From JAGIBJ01 sp032119795 (GTDB lineage Bacteria > Actinomycetota > Thermoleophilia > Solirubrobacterales > Solirubrobacteraceae), in contig JAUMFO010000013.1 in assembly GCA_032119795.1 (NCBI GenBank), positions 1-64,000 on the forward strand: 64,000 nt of DNA, read 5' to 3'. A model generated the notes under the pieces. It was not told the origin of the DNA. It did no database searches and saw only the letters and a program-made list of their open reading frames with translations. The translations under genes were made by a program, and so were the position numbers. This document shows, in pieces, positions 8,147-17,890 of the stretch (position 1 is the stretch's first letter; every line of letters starts with the position of its first letter).

Positions 8147-8944
8147 ATGGCGATGCGCTGGCTCACCCGTGAATGGCAGTCGGGCGCCCTGCCCGGCGGC
8201 GAGCGCGAGTCGCGCTGGCAGACGTACTTGGAGCACCGCGATGCGACGGCGATCCACCTGCCGCCGGCCCTGCACCGCCTCGCGGCCGTCAACGTCGACG
8301 GCGCACTCACCTTGCACAAGGCGGTGCCGGACTGGTGGGCGTTCGAGCCAGACAAAGCGCTGACGCTTTCGGTCATCACCGGCGACGACGGCCATGCCCC
8401 AGACGTCGGCCCGCTGCGCGTGGTGCTGCAGTACGTCGGCAACCTGGAACTCGTCGATGCCACCGCCGCCGACCTCGACACGTGGCTTGGCCGCCCCGAC
8501 GCGCGCCTGCTCTACGACGAGATCGAGGTGCTCCCCGGCCGGCGCTTTGAGCAACGCTTCCTGCTTGCGCCGGGCGGCGAGGTGACCATCCGCTTCGACA
8601 ACGTGGTGCTCCTGAGCGCACCGACCGCTGCTGGCGTTCGAGACGCGCTCCTCGCGAGCCGCCAGGCCGCGGGCGCCGCTCCCGTCAACGCGCCGGCCGG
8701 GTCGTCGGCACCTGCCCCGGTGGCCGAGGCCAGCCCAGCTACCGCTGAGGCGGCGGCCGTCGAGTCCTCCCCTCCTGCCGCACCCGACGCCACCGAGGTC
8801 GTCCCTGACCCGCCAGAGGGCGCTCCTGCGGCCGTTCCTGCGGCCACGACGGGGACTGACGTCGCGGAGGCGCCCGACGGCGGCAAGCGCACGTTGCGCG
8901 AGACGCTGCTCGGCTGGCTGCCGGGCGTTCGCGGCCGCCACTAG
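8147..8944 (+). CDS. Conserved hypothetical protein (possibly DUF4085-like) with Ala/Pro-rich tail
   Basis: 265 aa, preceded by a purine-rich stretch (gggaaggtaggtggg). The first 170 residues look globular: MRWLTREWQSG start, a short helical segment, then beta-rich sequence ending in FEQRFLLAPGGEVTIRFDNVVL. The MRW-LTREW opening reminds me of DUF4085 proteins, but this is a weak resemblance. Residues about 170-245 are low-complexity Ala/Pro/Glu, and the last 20 (KRTLRETLLGWLPGVRGRH) form a basic amphipathic end. No signal peptide or membrane segment. Function unknown; it follows the tRNA-Val terminator and faces the SGNH hydrolase gene convergently. Confidence 0.75.
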   Translation: MAMRWLTREWQSGALPGGERESRWQTYLEHRDATAIHLPPALHRLAAVNVDGALTLHKAVPDWWAFEPDKALTLSVITGDDGHAPDVGPLRVVLQYVGNLELVDATAADLDTWLGRPDARLLYDEIEVLPGRRFEQRFLLAPGGEVTIRFDNVVLLSAPTAAGVRDALLASRQAAGAAPVNAPAGSSAPAPVAEASPATAEAAAVESSPPAAPDATEVVPDPPEGAPAAVPAATTGTDVAEAPDGGKRTLRETLLGWLPGVRGRH

Positions 8945-9007
8945 TCCGCCTCGATCGGCGGGTGGCGACTGGCGCCTCCCGCAGCAGGCGCCTCGGCCGC
9001 GGCCCGG

Positions 9008-10291
9008 TTAGACGCCGAGTCGCCGCTTGACCATCCCCAGTTGGCTGCGAACCTTCTGAATTTGGATCTCGCGCGGCGTGCGGGCCCGCGGGACCGCCGT
9101 GCCGGTCGTGCGCGCGTGGGCGCGCGTCCAGTTGGCAACGACGTGGTCGTAGAGCCGCTCGGCAATCAGGTCAGCGCCGTGGGCGTTGGGATGCAGCTCA
9201 TCGGAGGTGTAGAGCTTGGCGCCGGGATCCATGAGGTCCTGGATGCGGACGTACTGCACGTTGCCGTCCTCGAACTCGCGCGCGACCCCCCGCTGTAGCG
9301 CGTCGATCACCAGGCGGTCTTCCTCCGACACGTTGAAGTTCGACTTCACCGGCGCGGTGTCCCACACGCCCGGCATGCGCGGCGCCTCAGGGAGCAGGAT
9401 CAGCGGGGCTTGGATCGCTTCGATCTGCCAGTAGTTGAACGACCCCCAGCCCTTCACGTTCACGTACTCCAGACGGATGCGGTGCTTGCCAGGACCCAGC
9501 AACGAGCCATCGATCCGGTAGCTCCACGGCGAGAGATCGGGGTTCTCGGTGCCGATCGTCGCCGGGGCGAGCTTGGTGCCCTCAAAGACGCCGAGCTGCT
9601 GGCCGTCGAGCGTGACGATGACGTCGGCCGCCGCGTCCTCGAAGTAGGTGCCGCCGACGTCGATCGCCAGGCCACCGGGGTACCACTCGGGGACGTCGAT
9701 GTCGACGGTCGCCTTGTCGCCCGTCAGCAGCGTCATGCCGGAGCCAGAGTTGCGGGTGCTCCCCTCGTAGCGTTCCTGGGGGCCGAGGACTCGAACGGAG
9801 GGGTGGGTGTCGTGGTAGAGCGCGCCGGCACGCAGGCGGCGCAGCACGGTCCTCAGCACGCCCGGGTAAAGCTCGGGCGTGCGCTCTCCGGCGATCGCCC
9901 ATTCCAGCTGACCGTTCATCAGTACGACGAGCTGCTGCGGGCAGAGCAGCGGATGATCCGTCCGCGCCTCGGGCACGCACGTCTGCAGCACGGTGACCCA
10001 GCCGCCCTGGGTCGCCCAGAGCGCACCCTCACGGTTGGGTTCGTTGTCGGTGCACAGGGCGCTCGCACCCTGCGCGTGGTTGATCTCGACGGCCCGAAGC
10101 CGTGACGCCAGGCGCGAACTGAGCCGGTTGGGGAACTGCGGCCCCCAGGTGTCGTCGCCGCCCTCGATGAACGAGTGGCCGTAGGCGTGCAGCAACCAAG
10201 GCAGCGGCGTGGCCTCGGGCGGAACGACGAGCTCCGGCAGATCGCCGGTGTCGGGGAGAAGGGCGTTGGCGTTGAACCGGGGGCTGCTCAT
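9008..10291 (-). CDS. SGNH/GDSL-type hydrolase with inserted beta-sandwich domain
   Basis: 427 aa from ATG 10291, with AGAAGG (10299-10304) as ribosome site overlapping the preceding stop. Block I is seen as HAYGHSFIEGG with Ser40 as likely nucleophile; block V is SDELHPNAHG with Asp364 and His367. Between them, about residues 165-300, lies a beta-rich insert (VDIDVPEWYPGGLAIDVGG, WSYRIDGSLLGPGKHRIRLEY) resembling a carbohydrate-binding or lectin-like sandwich. No signal peptide, so it appears cytoplasmic. SGNH enzymes are esterases or lipases; the substrate is unknown. It is 11 bases behind the MDR gene, so co-transcription is likely. Confidence 0.8.
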   Translation of the reverse strand: MSSPRFNANALLPDTGDLPELVVPPEATPLPWLLHAYGHSFIEGGDDTWGPQFPNRLSSRLASRLRAVEINHAQGASALCTDNEPNREGALWATQGGWVTVLQTCVPEARTDHPLLCPQQLVVLMNGQLEWAIAGERTPELYPGVLRTVLRRLRAGALYHDTHPSVRVLGPQERYEGSTRNSGSGMTLLTGDKATVDIDVPEWYPGGLAIDVGGTYFEDAAADVIVTLDGQQLGVFEGTKLAPATIGTENPDLSPWSYRIDGSLLGPGKHRIRLEYVNVKGWGSFNYWQIEAIQAPLILLPEAPRMPGVWDTAPVKSNFNVSEEDRLVIDALQRGVAREFEDGNVQYVRIQDLMDPGAKLYTSDELHPNAHGADLIAERLYDHVVANWTRAHARTTGTAVPRARTPREIQIQKVRSQLGMVKRRLGV

Positions 10292-10302
10292 GGGGTGGCC
10301 TT

Positions 10303-11244
10303 CTAGTCGGCTACGACGACGAGCTTTGCACCGGGCGAATTGCCTTGGCGTTCCCAGGCGCCGGGCACGTCGCTCAGGCCGATCTCCTCGGTGTTGAGCT
10401 TGAGCTTGCCGCTGGCGACCTGCCCCAGGAGTTCCAGGAAGGCCTCGTGCTTGCGCTCGAGGGTCTCGTTCCAGTTGCTGTAGCCCTTGAGCGTGTAGTT
10501 GCCGCGGCGCAGCTCCGTCGCGCTGAGGCCGACGCCGAGGCTGGCGGCGTTGCCCACCTGGATCAGGCGCGCGTCTTGGGCGGCGCAGTTGAGGGCCGCC
10601 ATCGCCGGCGCGCCCCAGGTGAAGTCGATGATGAGGTTGGCGCCGCCGTCGGTGAGGTCGCGCAGCTCGACCTGGTGCATGTAGAGCGGGCCCTTGAAGC
10701 GGACGGTCTCGTCGGCGCCGAGGGCTTTGATCTCTTCGAGGCCCTGCGCGCTGCGGCCAATCCCGATCACCTGCGCCGCGCCGGCGTTCTTGGCGATCTG
10801 CACGGCGAGGCGGCCGGCGGCGCCGGTGGCGCCCGTCACGATCACCTTCTCGCCGGCCTGGATGGCGCCGCGGTCGATCACTGAGAGGTAGGCGGCAAGG
10901 CCCGCGATGCCGCAGCCGATGGCGGTCGCCGGATCGGTGCCTTCGGGGAGTTCGAAGCACTCATCGGGGTGCAGCAGCAGGTGTTCGGCGAGTGAGCCGT
11001 GCTTGAGATCTCCGGGCCGACCGAAGTACACCCGCGAGCCGTCTTCGCGCTCGGCGACGCCTTCCATCCCGGGCGTGTACGGCGGCTTGGGGCGGATCGC
11101 GTAGTACTCGCCGCCGGAGATCATCAGGTCGACGGGGTTGATGCCTGCGGCGAGCACCTTGCCGAGGGGAAGTTCACCCTCCGGCTCGGGCAGATCGCGA
11201 ATCGAGGGCGTCTGACCGTAGGACTCGATGTAGGCGGCTCGCAT
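10303..11244 (-). CDS. Zinc-independent MDR-family oxidoreductase (quinone reductase-like)
   Basis: 313 aa. The N-terminal GroES-like domain (AAYIESYGQTPSIRDLPEPEG) and the Rossmann domain with VIVTGATGAAGRLAVQIAKNAGA (about 140-165) define a medium-chain dehydrogenase/reductase. The structural-zinc Cys cluster is absent, which fits quinone-oxidoreductase or enoyl-reductase members using NADPH. The neighbouring GntR regulator upstream and SGNH hydrolase downstream, all on the minus strand, suggest a small regulated unit. Substrate unknown. Confidence 0.88.
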   Translation of the reverse strand: MRAAYIESYGQTPSIRDLPEPEGELPLGKVLAAGINPVDLMISGGEYYAIRPKPPYTPGMEGVAEREDGSRVYFGRPGDLKHGSLAEHLLLHPDECFELPEGTDPATAIGCGIAGLAAYLSVIDRGAIQAGEKVIVTGATGAAGRLAVQIAKNAGAAQVIGIGRSAQGLEEIKALGADETVRFKGPLYMHQVELRDLTDGGANLIIDFTWGAPAMAALNCAAQDARLIQVGNAASLGVGLSATELRRGNYTLKGYSNWNETLERKHEAFLELLGQVASGKLKLNTEEIGLSDVPGAWERQGNSPGAKLVVVAD

Positions 11245-11287
11245 GGCGCAGAGTATGCCGTGCGAGCCGCCTGCACCGATGCATGGA

Positions 11288-11309
11288 GGCGCCCGCCAGT
11301 GCGGGCGCC
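11288..11309 (-). terminator. Hairpin between GntR regulator and MDR gene
   Basis: A perfect 9-bp stem (ggcgcccgc 11288-11296, gcgggcgcc 11301-11309) with a 4-base loop lies in the 81-base gap. No T run follows on the minus strand, so it may attenuate rather than fully end transcription from the regulator gene. Confidence 0.45.
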
Positions 11310-11325
11310 CCAGCAGCAGTGGGAG

Positions 11326-12000
11326 TTAGACGCGGACGGTCTGTGCGCCGAACACGTCGACGGCAGCCGACTGTGCGGTGGCAGCGTCGCCACCGGCGAT
11401 GGCGCTCACCAGGGAGGTGATCGCGTCGGATCGCGAGGCCTCAGCCTCGAAGACGGCCAGGCCCTCGCTCTCAAGCGCGTCCAGGCCAGCGTTCAGGCTG
11501 TTCAGGGTGAGCTGGGCGGCGAGGTTGCCGCTGGCTGCGGCGATGTCACGCCACAGGTCGCGGTAGGCAAGCACGGCAGCGTCGTCGCTGGCGCCCGTTA
11601 CGGCGTCGGCGGAGCCGGCGTCGAACTCGGCGGCAGCGGCACCCTCGATCAGCAGCTTGGCCGTCGCGGCGCGCGCGTCGACGATCTGCTGGGCAAGGCG
11701 CGTACGATCGCCTGACTCCAAGCCGCTGGCGACGGCGACGAGCAGCTCGGGGCCACCCTCACGACGCCAATCGGTGACGCGCGTAGCGCCGCCGTGGACG
11801 ACCGTGACGAGGCCAGCCTGCTGGAGGCGCTTGATCGCTTCGCGGACGGCGTGGCGGTTGACGCCAAACGTCTCGCTGAGCGTGCGCTCCGACGGGAGTG
11901 GGGCTCCTGGCTCAGCGCCTGAACCGAGGATTTGGTCTCGCAATCGCCGGTACACGGCGTCGGACACCGTCGTGCGCGCGATGCTGCCTTCAATATTCAT
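11326..12000 (-). CDS. GntR-family transcriptional regulator (FadR-like)
   Basis: 224 aa. An N-terminal winged helix-turn-helix (about 8-75) shows the GntR pattern DAVYRRLRDQIL, LPSERTLSETFGVNRHAVREAIKRLQQAGLV and HGGATRV. The helical C-terminal domain resembles FCD/FadR regulators, but the His residues that bind metal in most FCD domains are absent, so the ligand is more likely an organic molecule such as an acyl-CoA or acid. A 28-base near-perfect inverted repeat 65 bases upstream (12065-12092) is a good candidate autoregulatory operator. Downstream MDR and SGNH genes are likely targets. Confidence 0.9.
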   Translation of the reverse strand: MNIEGSIARTTVSDAVYRRLRDQILGSGAEPGAPLPSERTLSETFGVNRHAVREAIKRLQQAGLVTVVHGGATRVTDWRREGGPELLVAVASGLESGDRTRLAQQIVDARAATAKLLIEGAAAAEFDAGSADAVTGASDDAAVLAYRDLWRDIAAASGNLAAQLTLNSLNAGLDALESEGLAVFEAEASRSDAITSLVSAIAGGDAATAQSAAVDVFGAQTVRV

Positions 12001-12531
12001 CAGGGGAAGCCTCTCCGTGGCTGTAGTGATGACGCGGGTCGGGGGCTTCCGCGGTTCGGGGGCCGACGGCGGTATCGGGAAATACCGTCGTCATGTCGAC
12101 CAAACGTAGCGCCTGCCAGGCCCGATTGGAACCTCTAGTTGCCACCAAATGAGCCTGTGGCTTCACCGGAGCGTCGCCGCGCCGAGAGCGGGAACGATTG
12201 CTCGCCGAAGTATTTCGGTACCGGCCGCCATAAAATACCGAGCGTTTCACCACAGTGCGCACCGTAGCGTAGTTCATACGGTTTCCATATTGGACAACCA
12301 CGCCCATCTTCTGCAATCCGTCGACCGAATGGCCATTCCGCCCCCTTCGACCCCATTTGCGGAGCGCCAGCTTCCAAGCGATCCCAGCAAACACCGCCCC
12401 TCAGAACCATGGACGCACCGTTTTGCATCGTGCGACCATGGTCACACAAGCCACCCCACTCACCCACCCCACCCAGCCCTGACGACACCGCTCGCGATGG
12501 CTCGCTATGCTGCCTCAGCGCTAATCCGCAT
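12001..12531. other. 531-bp gene-poor, lower-GC region
   Basis: No convincing gene. A hand count of 12241-12300 gives 50% G+C against about 70% in flanking genes. Open frames here encode sequence without recognisable domains and with atypical composition. The left end holds the inverted-repeat operator and presumably the GntR-gene promoter. The right end holds a TATGCT hexamer (12506-12511), 20 bases before tRNA-Gly, which could be its -10 box. The middle 350 bases have no assignable content. Confidence 0.7.
12065..12092. promoter_or_regulatory. Inverted-repeat operator candidate upstream of the GntR gene
   Basis: gacggcggtat, 6-base spacer cgggaa, ataccgtcgtc: 10 of 11 arm positions are complementary. 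The site lies 65 bases upstream of the regulator start, a usual place for GntR autoregulation. The ggtat/atacc core is AT-richer than the surroundings. Confidence 0.6.
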
Positions 12532-12605
12532 GCGGCTGTAGCTCAGTTGGCTAGAGCGTCTGCTTGCCATGCAGAAGGTCGAGGGTTCGAGTCCCTTCAG
12601 CCGCT
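12532..12605 (+). tRNA. tRNA-Gly (GCC)
   Basis: 74 nt. Acceptor GCGGCTG pairs with CAGCCGC; D arm GCTCAGTTGGCTAGAGC; anticodon stem TCTGC/GCAGA with loop TTGCCAT gives anticodon GCC; T arm GAGGGTTCGAGTCCCTT. Discriminator T; CCA is not encoded. Confidence 0.96.
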
Positions 12606-12610
12606 TACGA

Positions 12611-12640
12611 ACGAAGGCCCCGCTGATGCGGGGCCTTCGT
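12611..12640 (+). terminator. Terminator hairpin after tRNA-Gly
   Basis: A perfect 13-bp stem (acgaaggccccgc 12611-12623, gcggggccttcgt 12628-12640) with loop tgat starts five bases after the tRNA, followed by cgttt. It may also stop the opposing gene that ends at 12652. Confidence 0.8.
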
Positions 12641-12651
12641 CGTTTCGGGAG

Positions 12652-13122
12652 TCAGGGCGCCGGCAACTCCTTGGTACTGATCGTGAAGGCCCACCGCATC
12701 GGGCCCCGCGGATCCAGGCGCCGTGAAGCCGCCGATGACTCGCTCTCAACGGCGACTCCGATCACGCACTCGCCGTCAGCGTCGAACTCAAGGCGCAGCT
12801 GCCGCGCCCCTCTCGGCAGCAGGTGGAGAATCGTGTCGACCCGCAACCCCTGGTCGGTCGCAGTGAGCAGCATTGACGCGACCCCATCGGGCCCGGTTTG
12901 GTCGTCCGGCCACTCTGCGAGCAGGAGCGAGTCCACGGGGTCGCCGAGCTGTCGCCTCCAGTCCTCCGATGGTGCGGCCAGATCGTCGGGAGGGTTGGCG
13001 CCGGCCTGGCGGATCGCCTCGCGGGCCGTAGCCGCCAGGGCGATGCGCTGGCGCTCCTTCTCGCGGAGGCGCCTGGCGCCTGGATTGAGGAGATCCTCGT
13101 CGTCCGCGGGGCCGGTGCTCAT
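12652..13122 (-). CDS. Hypothetical protein
   Basis: 156 aa, soluble, no signal peptide. The N-terminal third is charged and helical (DDEDLLNPGARRLREKERQRIALAATAREAI); the C-terminal half looks like beta strands (SMLLTATDQGLRVDTILHLLPRGARQLRLEFDADGECVIGVAV). I recognise no family. It lies 12 bases downstream of the Ig-like membrane-anchored gene and probably shares its transcript. High GC at third codon positions supports that it is coding. Confidence 0.65.
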   Translation of the reverse strand: MSTGPADDEDLLNPGARRLREKERQRIALAATAREAIRQAGANPPDDLAAPSEDWRRQLGDPVDSLLLAEWPDDQTGPDGVASMLLTATDQGLRVDTILHLLPRGARQLRLEFDADGECVIGVAVESESSAASRRLDPRGPMRWAFTISTKELPAP

Positions 13123-13134
13123 GTCGGAGTCCGC

Positions 13135-14003
13135 CTAGGTCGCGACGAGTTCGAGCTCGTCGTCTCGGAGGAAGAACGCGACCTTGTGCTTCCCCGTCCG
13201 GCGCGTCTCGGCACCGTCGTCGATGGCCGCGATCCATGCGAGCGCCTTCGGCAGTAGCCGCTCCACGAACAAGACCTTTGTCTCGGCTCGTCGCGGCGAA
13301 TCGACACCGAAGATCGTCAGTTGTGACGTGAACGGAGGGGTGTAGGGGTCGCCTTTGATTCCCTGCCACAGTGCCGACGCCAGGAGCGCGAAGTTCGACT
13401 CAGTAAGGCCGGGCGGCTCGTGGATTCCGCTTTCGTCGAACCATCGCGTTGGGGTCTGGTACGCCCGGTGGTCCCACAAGCCGACGGCGCGCAAGCTCGG
13501 TGTCGGCTGCAGTGCGAGCGCCTCGTCGATCTGCGTGAGCCCGATCGGGAAGCTTCGCCCGGTGCCAATCGGACGCCGCGACCAGCGAAACGATCTCTCG
13601 GGTTCGACCACGGCCGCAGCGTAGTCGACGGTTCCCGGCCTTCGCCACGGAATCGACGAGTCTCGCCGGGGACGCTGATTCTCGCGCGTCTTGAAGCTCG
13701 CCTCCGTCATCGCCCGGCAGTCCTCGCCGCGCGCCGTACGGCAGGCACGCACGCCCACCTGGGAGCGATCGTCGCCCCACCCGCCGCGCCACTGGCCCGC
13801 GCGGGGATGCAGCGTCTCGCCGACTGAGAGCACGCCCGCCAGGGTCGGCGGTGACACGTTGGTCACGCGCCCGCGCCACGTGGGCGTGCGATCGGTCGTG
13901 GTCTTGCCCAGACGCGTGGTCTCGAGTTGCAGCACCGCGTCGGCGGGCGTGGGCCCGGGCTCGAAGGTCTCATCGCGGCGGCGACCGCGCCGCAACGAGG
14001 GCG
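13135..14003 (-). pseudogene. Ig-like extracellular protein, C-terminal part without its own clear start
   Basis: The open frame encodes a segment of the kind repeated in secreted actinobacterial Ig-like domains: TNVSPPTLAGVLSVGETLHP, GQWRGGWGDDRSQVGVRACR and a Cys pair, then a region ending PTPSLRAVGLW and about 120 residues of unknown type to FFLRDDELELVAT. No signal peptide or good start precedes it in this frame. The adjacent frame ending at 14004 supplies exactly what is missing, a membrane anchor, so a one-base frameshift near 14004 is suspected. An ATG at 13710 could start a shorter product (191 aa) but would cut the Ig-like domain in two. Confidence 0.55.
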
Positions 14004-14285
14004 TCAGAGACGCCAGGCGGGCTCGGCCAAACCGCCGTCGGGCGAGTAGACCCCGTCGACCGACGGCCAACCGTCGGCGGTGAGCCCGCGCTCGTAGATC
14101 TCCGCGCCCTCTCGCTCCCCGCCGAGCGAGCCACGCGCCGCTCCGAGCGAGAGCGCGAACAAGCCGACGGCGACGCAGCAGGCCACCACCACCGTGGCGA
14201 TCACCGCCTTGGCCCACGACAAGCCACGGACCTTCTTGCGCCTCACCGCCCCGATGGTAGACCGGGCGGACAGCACCGGCCCCAC
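14004..14285 (-). CDS. Membrane-anchor N-terminus, probably of the frameshifted Ig-like protein
   Basis: 93 aa. A short basic cytoplasmic start (AVRRKKVRGLSWAK) leads into one membrane segment (AVIATVVVACCVAVGLFALSLGA, about residues 26-48) and an outside region that ends abruptly at GGLAEPAWRL-stop. Restoring one base at the stop would join it to TPSLRRGRRRDETFEPG of the following frame, giving a single-pass anchored Ig-like protein of about 380 aa. As it stands it could be a real small membrane protein, but the fusion reading explains both pieces better. Confidence 0.55.
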   Translation of the reverse strand: MGPVLSARSTIGAVRRKKVRGLSWAKAVIATVVVACCVAVGLFALSLGAARGSLGGEREGAEIYERGLTADGWPSVDGVYSPDGGLAEPAWRL

Positions 14286-14354
14286 CGCCTCCTACTGAGG
14301 TTCGACCGTAGACGTCCGAGTCACTCGTCCAACTCAACCACGACGCTGCAGGCC

Positions 14355-14798
14355 TCAACTCGTCGGTGAGGCCGTACCAGCGCGGGACGTAACCTCCGAG
14401 TACAGCCCGCCGGGCGGGCAGCCCTCCGCGAGCGGCGGCTGCCGAACCAAGGCGACTCCGACGTAGGTCATCGCGAAAACGAACATCGTGGCCAGGACGG
14501 CGAACCAGCTCGTCAAGCTCAGGCCTCGCCGGCCCGCGCAGATCCGCAGCAGTGAGACGGCCACCAGCAGGGCCAGTCCCGTCCCGAGGGCCCACCCTGC
14601 GCCAAGGGCCAGGCTCAGTCCCGCGCCGTTCGGCCCGTCGCACTCGAGCCCGAGTCCCACCACGAAGCGCAGCACCAGCGTCAGCCAGACGGCGCCGATC
14701 GCGGCGCCGACCCCCAAGAGACCCAGCAGCCCTCGCTCCCACCACGCCCACTGCCAATCACGAGCGGTGGGCTGCGGCGGGACGTCCACTCGCAGCAC
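14355..14798 (-). CDS. Hypothetical multi-pass membrane protein
   Basis: 147 aa, GTG start. Three to four hydrophobic segments: LLGLLGVGAAIGAVWLTLVLRFVV, LSLALGAGWALGTGLALLVAVSLL and WFAVLATMFVFAMTYVGVALV. The N-terminus has several Trp residues (DWQWAWWERG). A Cys in the first outside loop (LECDG) and one in the C-terminal tail (EGCPPGG) could form a disulfide. No family is recognised. It precedes the membrane-anchored Ig-like gene on the same strand. Confidence 0.65.
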   Translation of the reverse strand: MLRVDVPPQPTARDWQWAWWERGLLGLLGVGAAIGAVWLTLVLRFVVGLGLECDGPNGAGLSLALGAGWALGTGLALLVAVSLLRICAGRRGLSLTSWFAVLATMFVFAMTYVGVALVRQPPLAEGCPPGGLYSEVTSRAGTASPTS

Positions 14799-14975
14799 CG
14801 TACGGATCGCCGCGCCGCCGGGAAGCCGGTCTCAACGCATTCCCGCTGACCGCCCCCGTACCGCCCGCTTCGTCCTTCTCGATTGACTTTGCCCCGCTGG
14901 CGTGGTCGATTGGTGCAGTCGGGCCCCTTCCGTCCCGGCGCAGCACCACGAGAAACGCGAGCGGGGAGGCGAGCG

Positions 14976-16961
<1,986 letters not shown>

Positions 16962-16966
16962 TCACC

Positions 16967-17890
16967 TCAGCCGGAGAGGCCTGACTGCTGCGCGATCCCC
17001 CGGTAGACCACCGAGAAGTCCTTGGCGGAGTCCGCTCCCTCGTTGAGGCCAGCGTAGATCTGGTGGGCGTGCTTGCCGAGCTCGGCGGCGACGCCGTACT
17101 TCTCCACCGCGCCGATCGCCAGGCCAAGGTCCTTGTTCATCAGGGCGACGGCGAAGCCTGGCTCGTAGTCGCGGTTCGCCGGACTCGCGGGCGCCGGGCC
17201 AGGAACCGGGCAGTTGACGTTCAGCGCCCAGCAAGCGCCCGTCGCGACCGACGCCACGTCGTAGAACGCCTGCGTCTCCACGCCAAGCTTCTGCGCCAGC
17301 GCGAACGCCTCACCGACGCCGATCTGGTGGATCGCCAGCAGCATGTTGTTGCACAGCTTCACGGCCTGGCCGGCACCCGAATCGCCGCAGCGGACGGACC
17401 GAGCGCCGAGGACCTCAAAGACGGGCTGGGCGGTATCGAACGCCTCCTGGCTGCCGCCGACCATGAAAGCCAACGTGCCGGCGGTCGCGCCGACGACGCC
17501 GCCGGAGACGGGTGCATCGAGCGCATGCAGGCCGGCGGCGTGCGCCTCGGCCGACGCCGCGCGCGCGTCGTCGACATCGGTCGTCGATGTGTCGATCAGC
17601 AGCGAGCCGACCGGCGCATTGGCCAAGACGCCGCCATCGCCTCCGTAGACCTTGCGCACCAGCGCGCCGTTGGGGAGCGACGTGATGATCACGTCGGCGT
17701 CGCGGGCGGCGTCGGCGACGCTGCCCACCGGGATCACGCCGCCCTGGCGAGCCTGCGTGATCGCCGCCTCGTCGAGATCGAAGCCGTGGACGACGTAGCC
17801 GGCCTGGGCGAGATTGGCAGCCATCGGGCCACCCATGTGGCCGAGGCCGATGAAGCCGATCGTGCCGCCGTCGGGAATCTCTGGGCTCAT
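16967..17890 (-). CDS. mmsB: 3-hydroxyisobutyrate dehydrogenase
   Basis: 307 aa. It oxidises 3-hydroxyisobutyrate to methylmalonate semialdehyde with NAD+. The N-terminal Rossmann motif is GFIGLGHMGGPMAANL, the substrate loop DAPVSGG, and the catalytic Lys lies in GAGQAVKLCNNML; the C-terminal helical domain ends at about 300. Its place as last gene of a four-gene cluster with an acyl-CoA dehydrogenase, a hydroxyisobutyryl-CoA hydrolase and a semialdehyde dehydrogenase supports valine catabolism over other beta-hydroxyacid substrates. The start overlaps the upstream stop by ATGA. Confidence 0.95.
   Translation of the reverse strand: MSPEIPDGGTIGFIGLGHMGGPMAANLAQAGYVVHGFDLDEAAITQARQGGVIPVGSVADAARDADVIITSLPNGALVRKVYGGDGGVLANAPVGSLLIDTSTTDVDDARAASAEAHAAGLHALDAPVSGGVVGATAGTLAFMVGGSQEAFDTAQPVFEVLGARSVRCGDSGAGQAVKLCNNMLLAIHQIGVGEAFALAQKLGVETQAFYDVASVATGACWALNVNCPVPGPAPASPANRDYEPGFAVALMNKDLGLAIGAVEKYGVAAELGKHAHQIYAGLNEGADSAKDFSVVYRGIAQQSGLSG

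Noticed and set aside
11990..12541. Open frames in the tRNA-Gly upstream region on both strands
   Set aside because: No domains, atypical composition, no ribosome sites; the region is lower in GC and looks non-coding.
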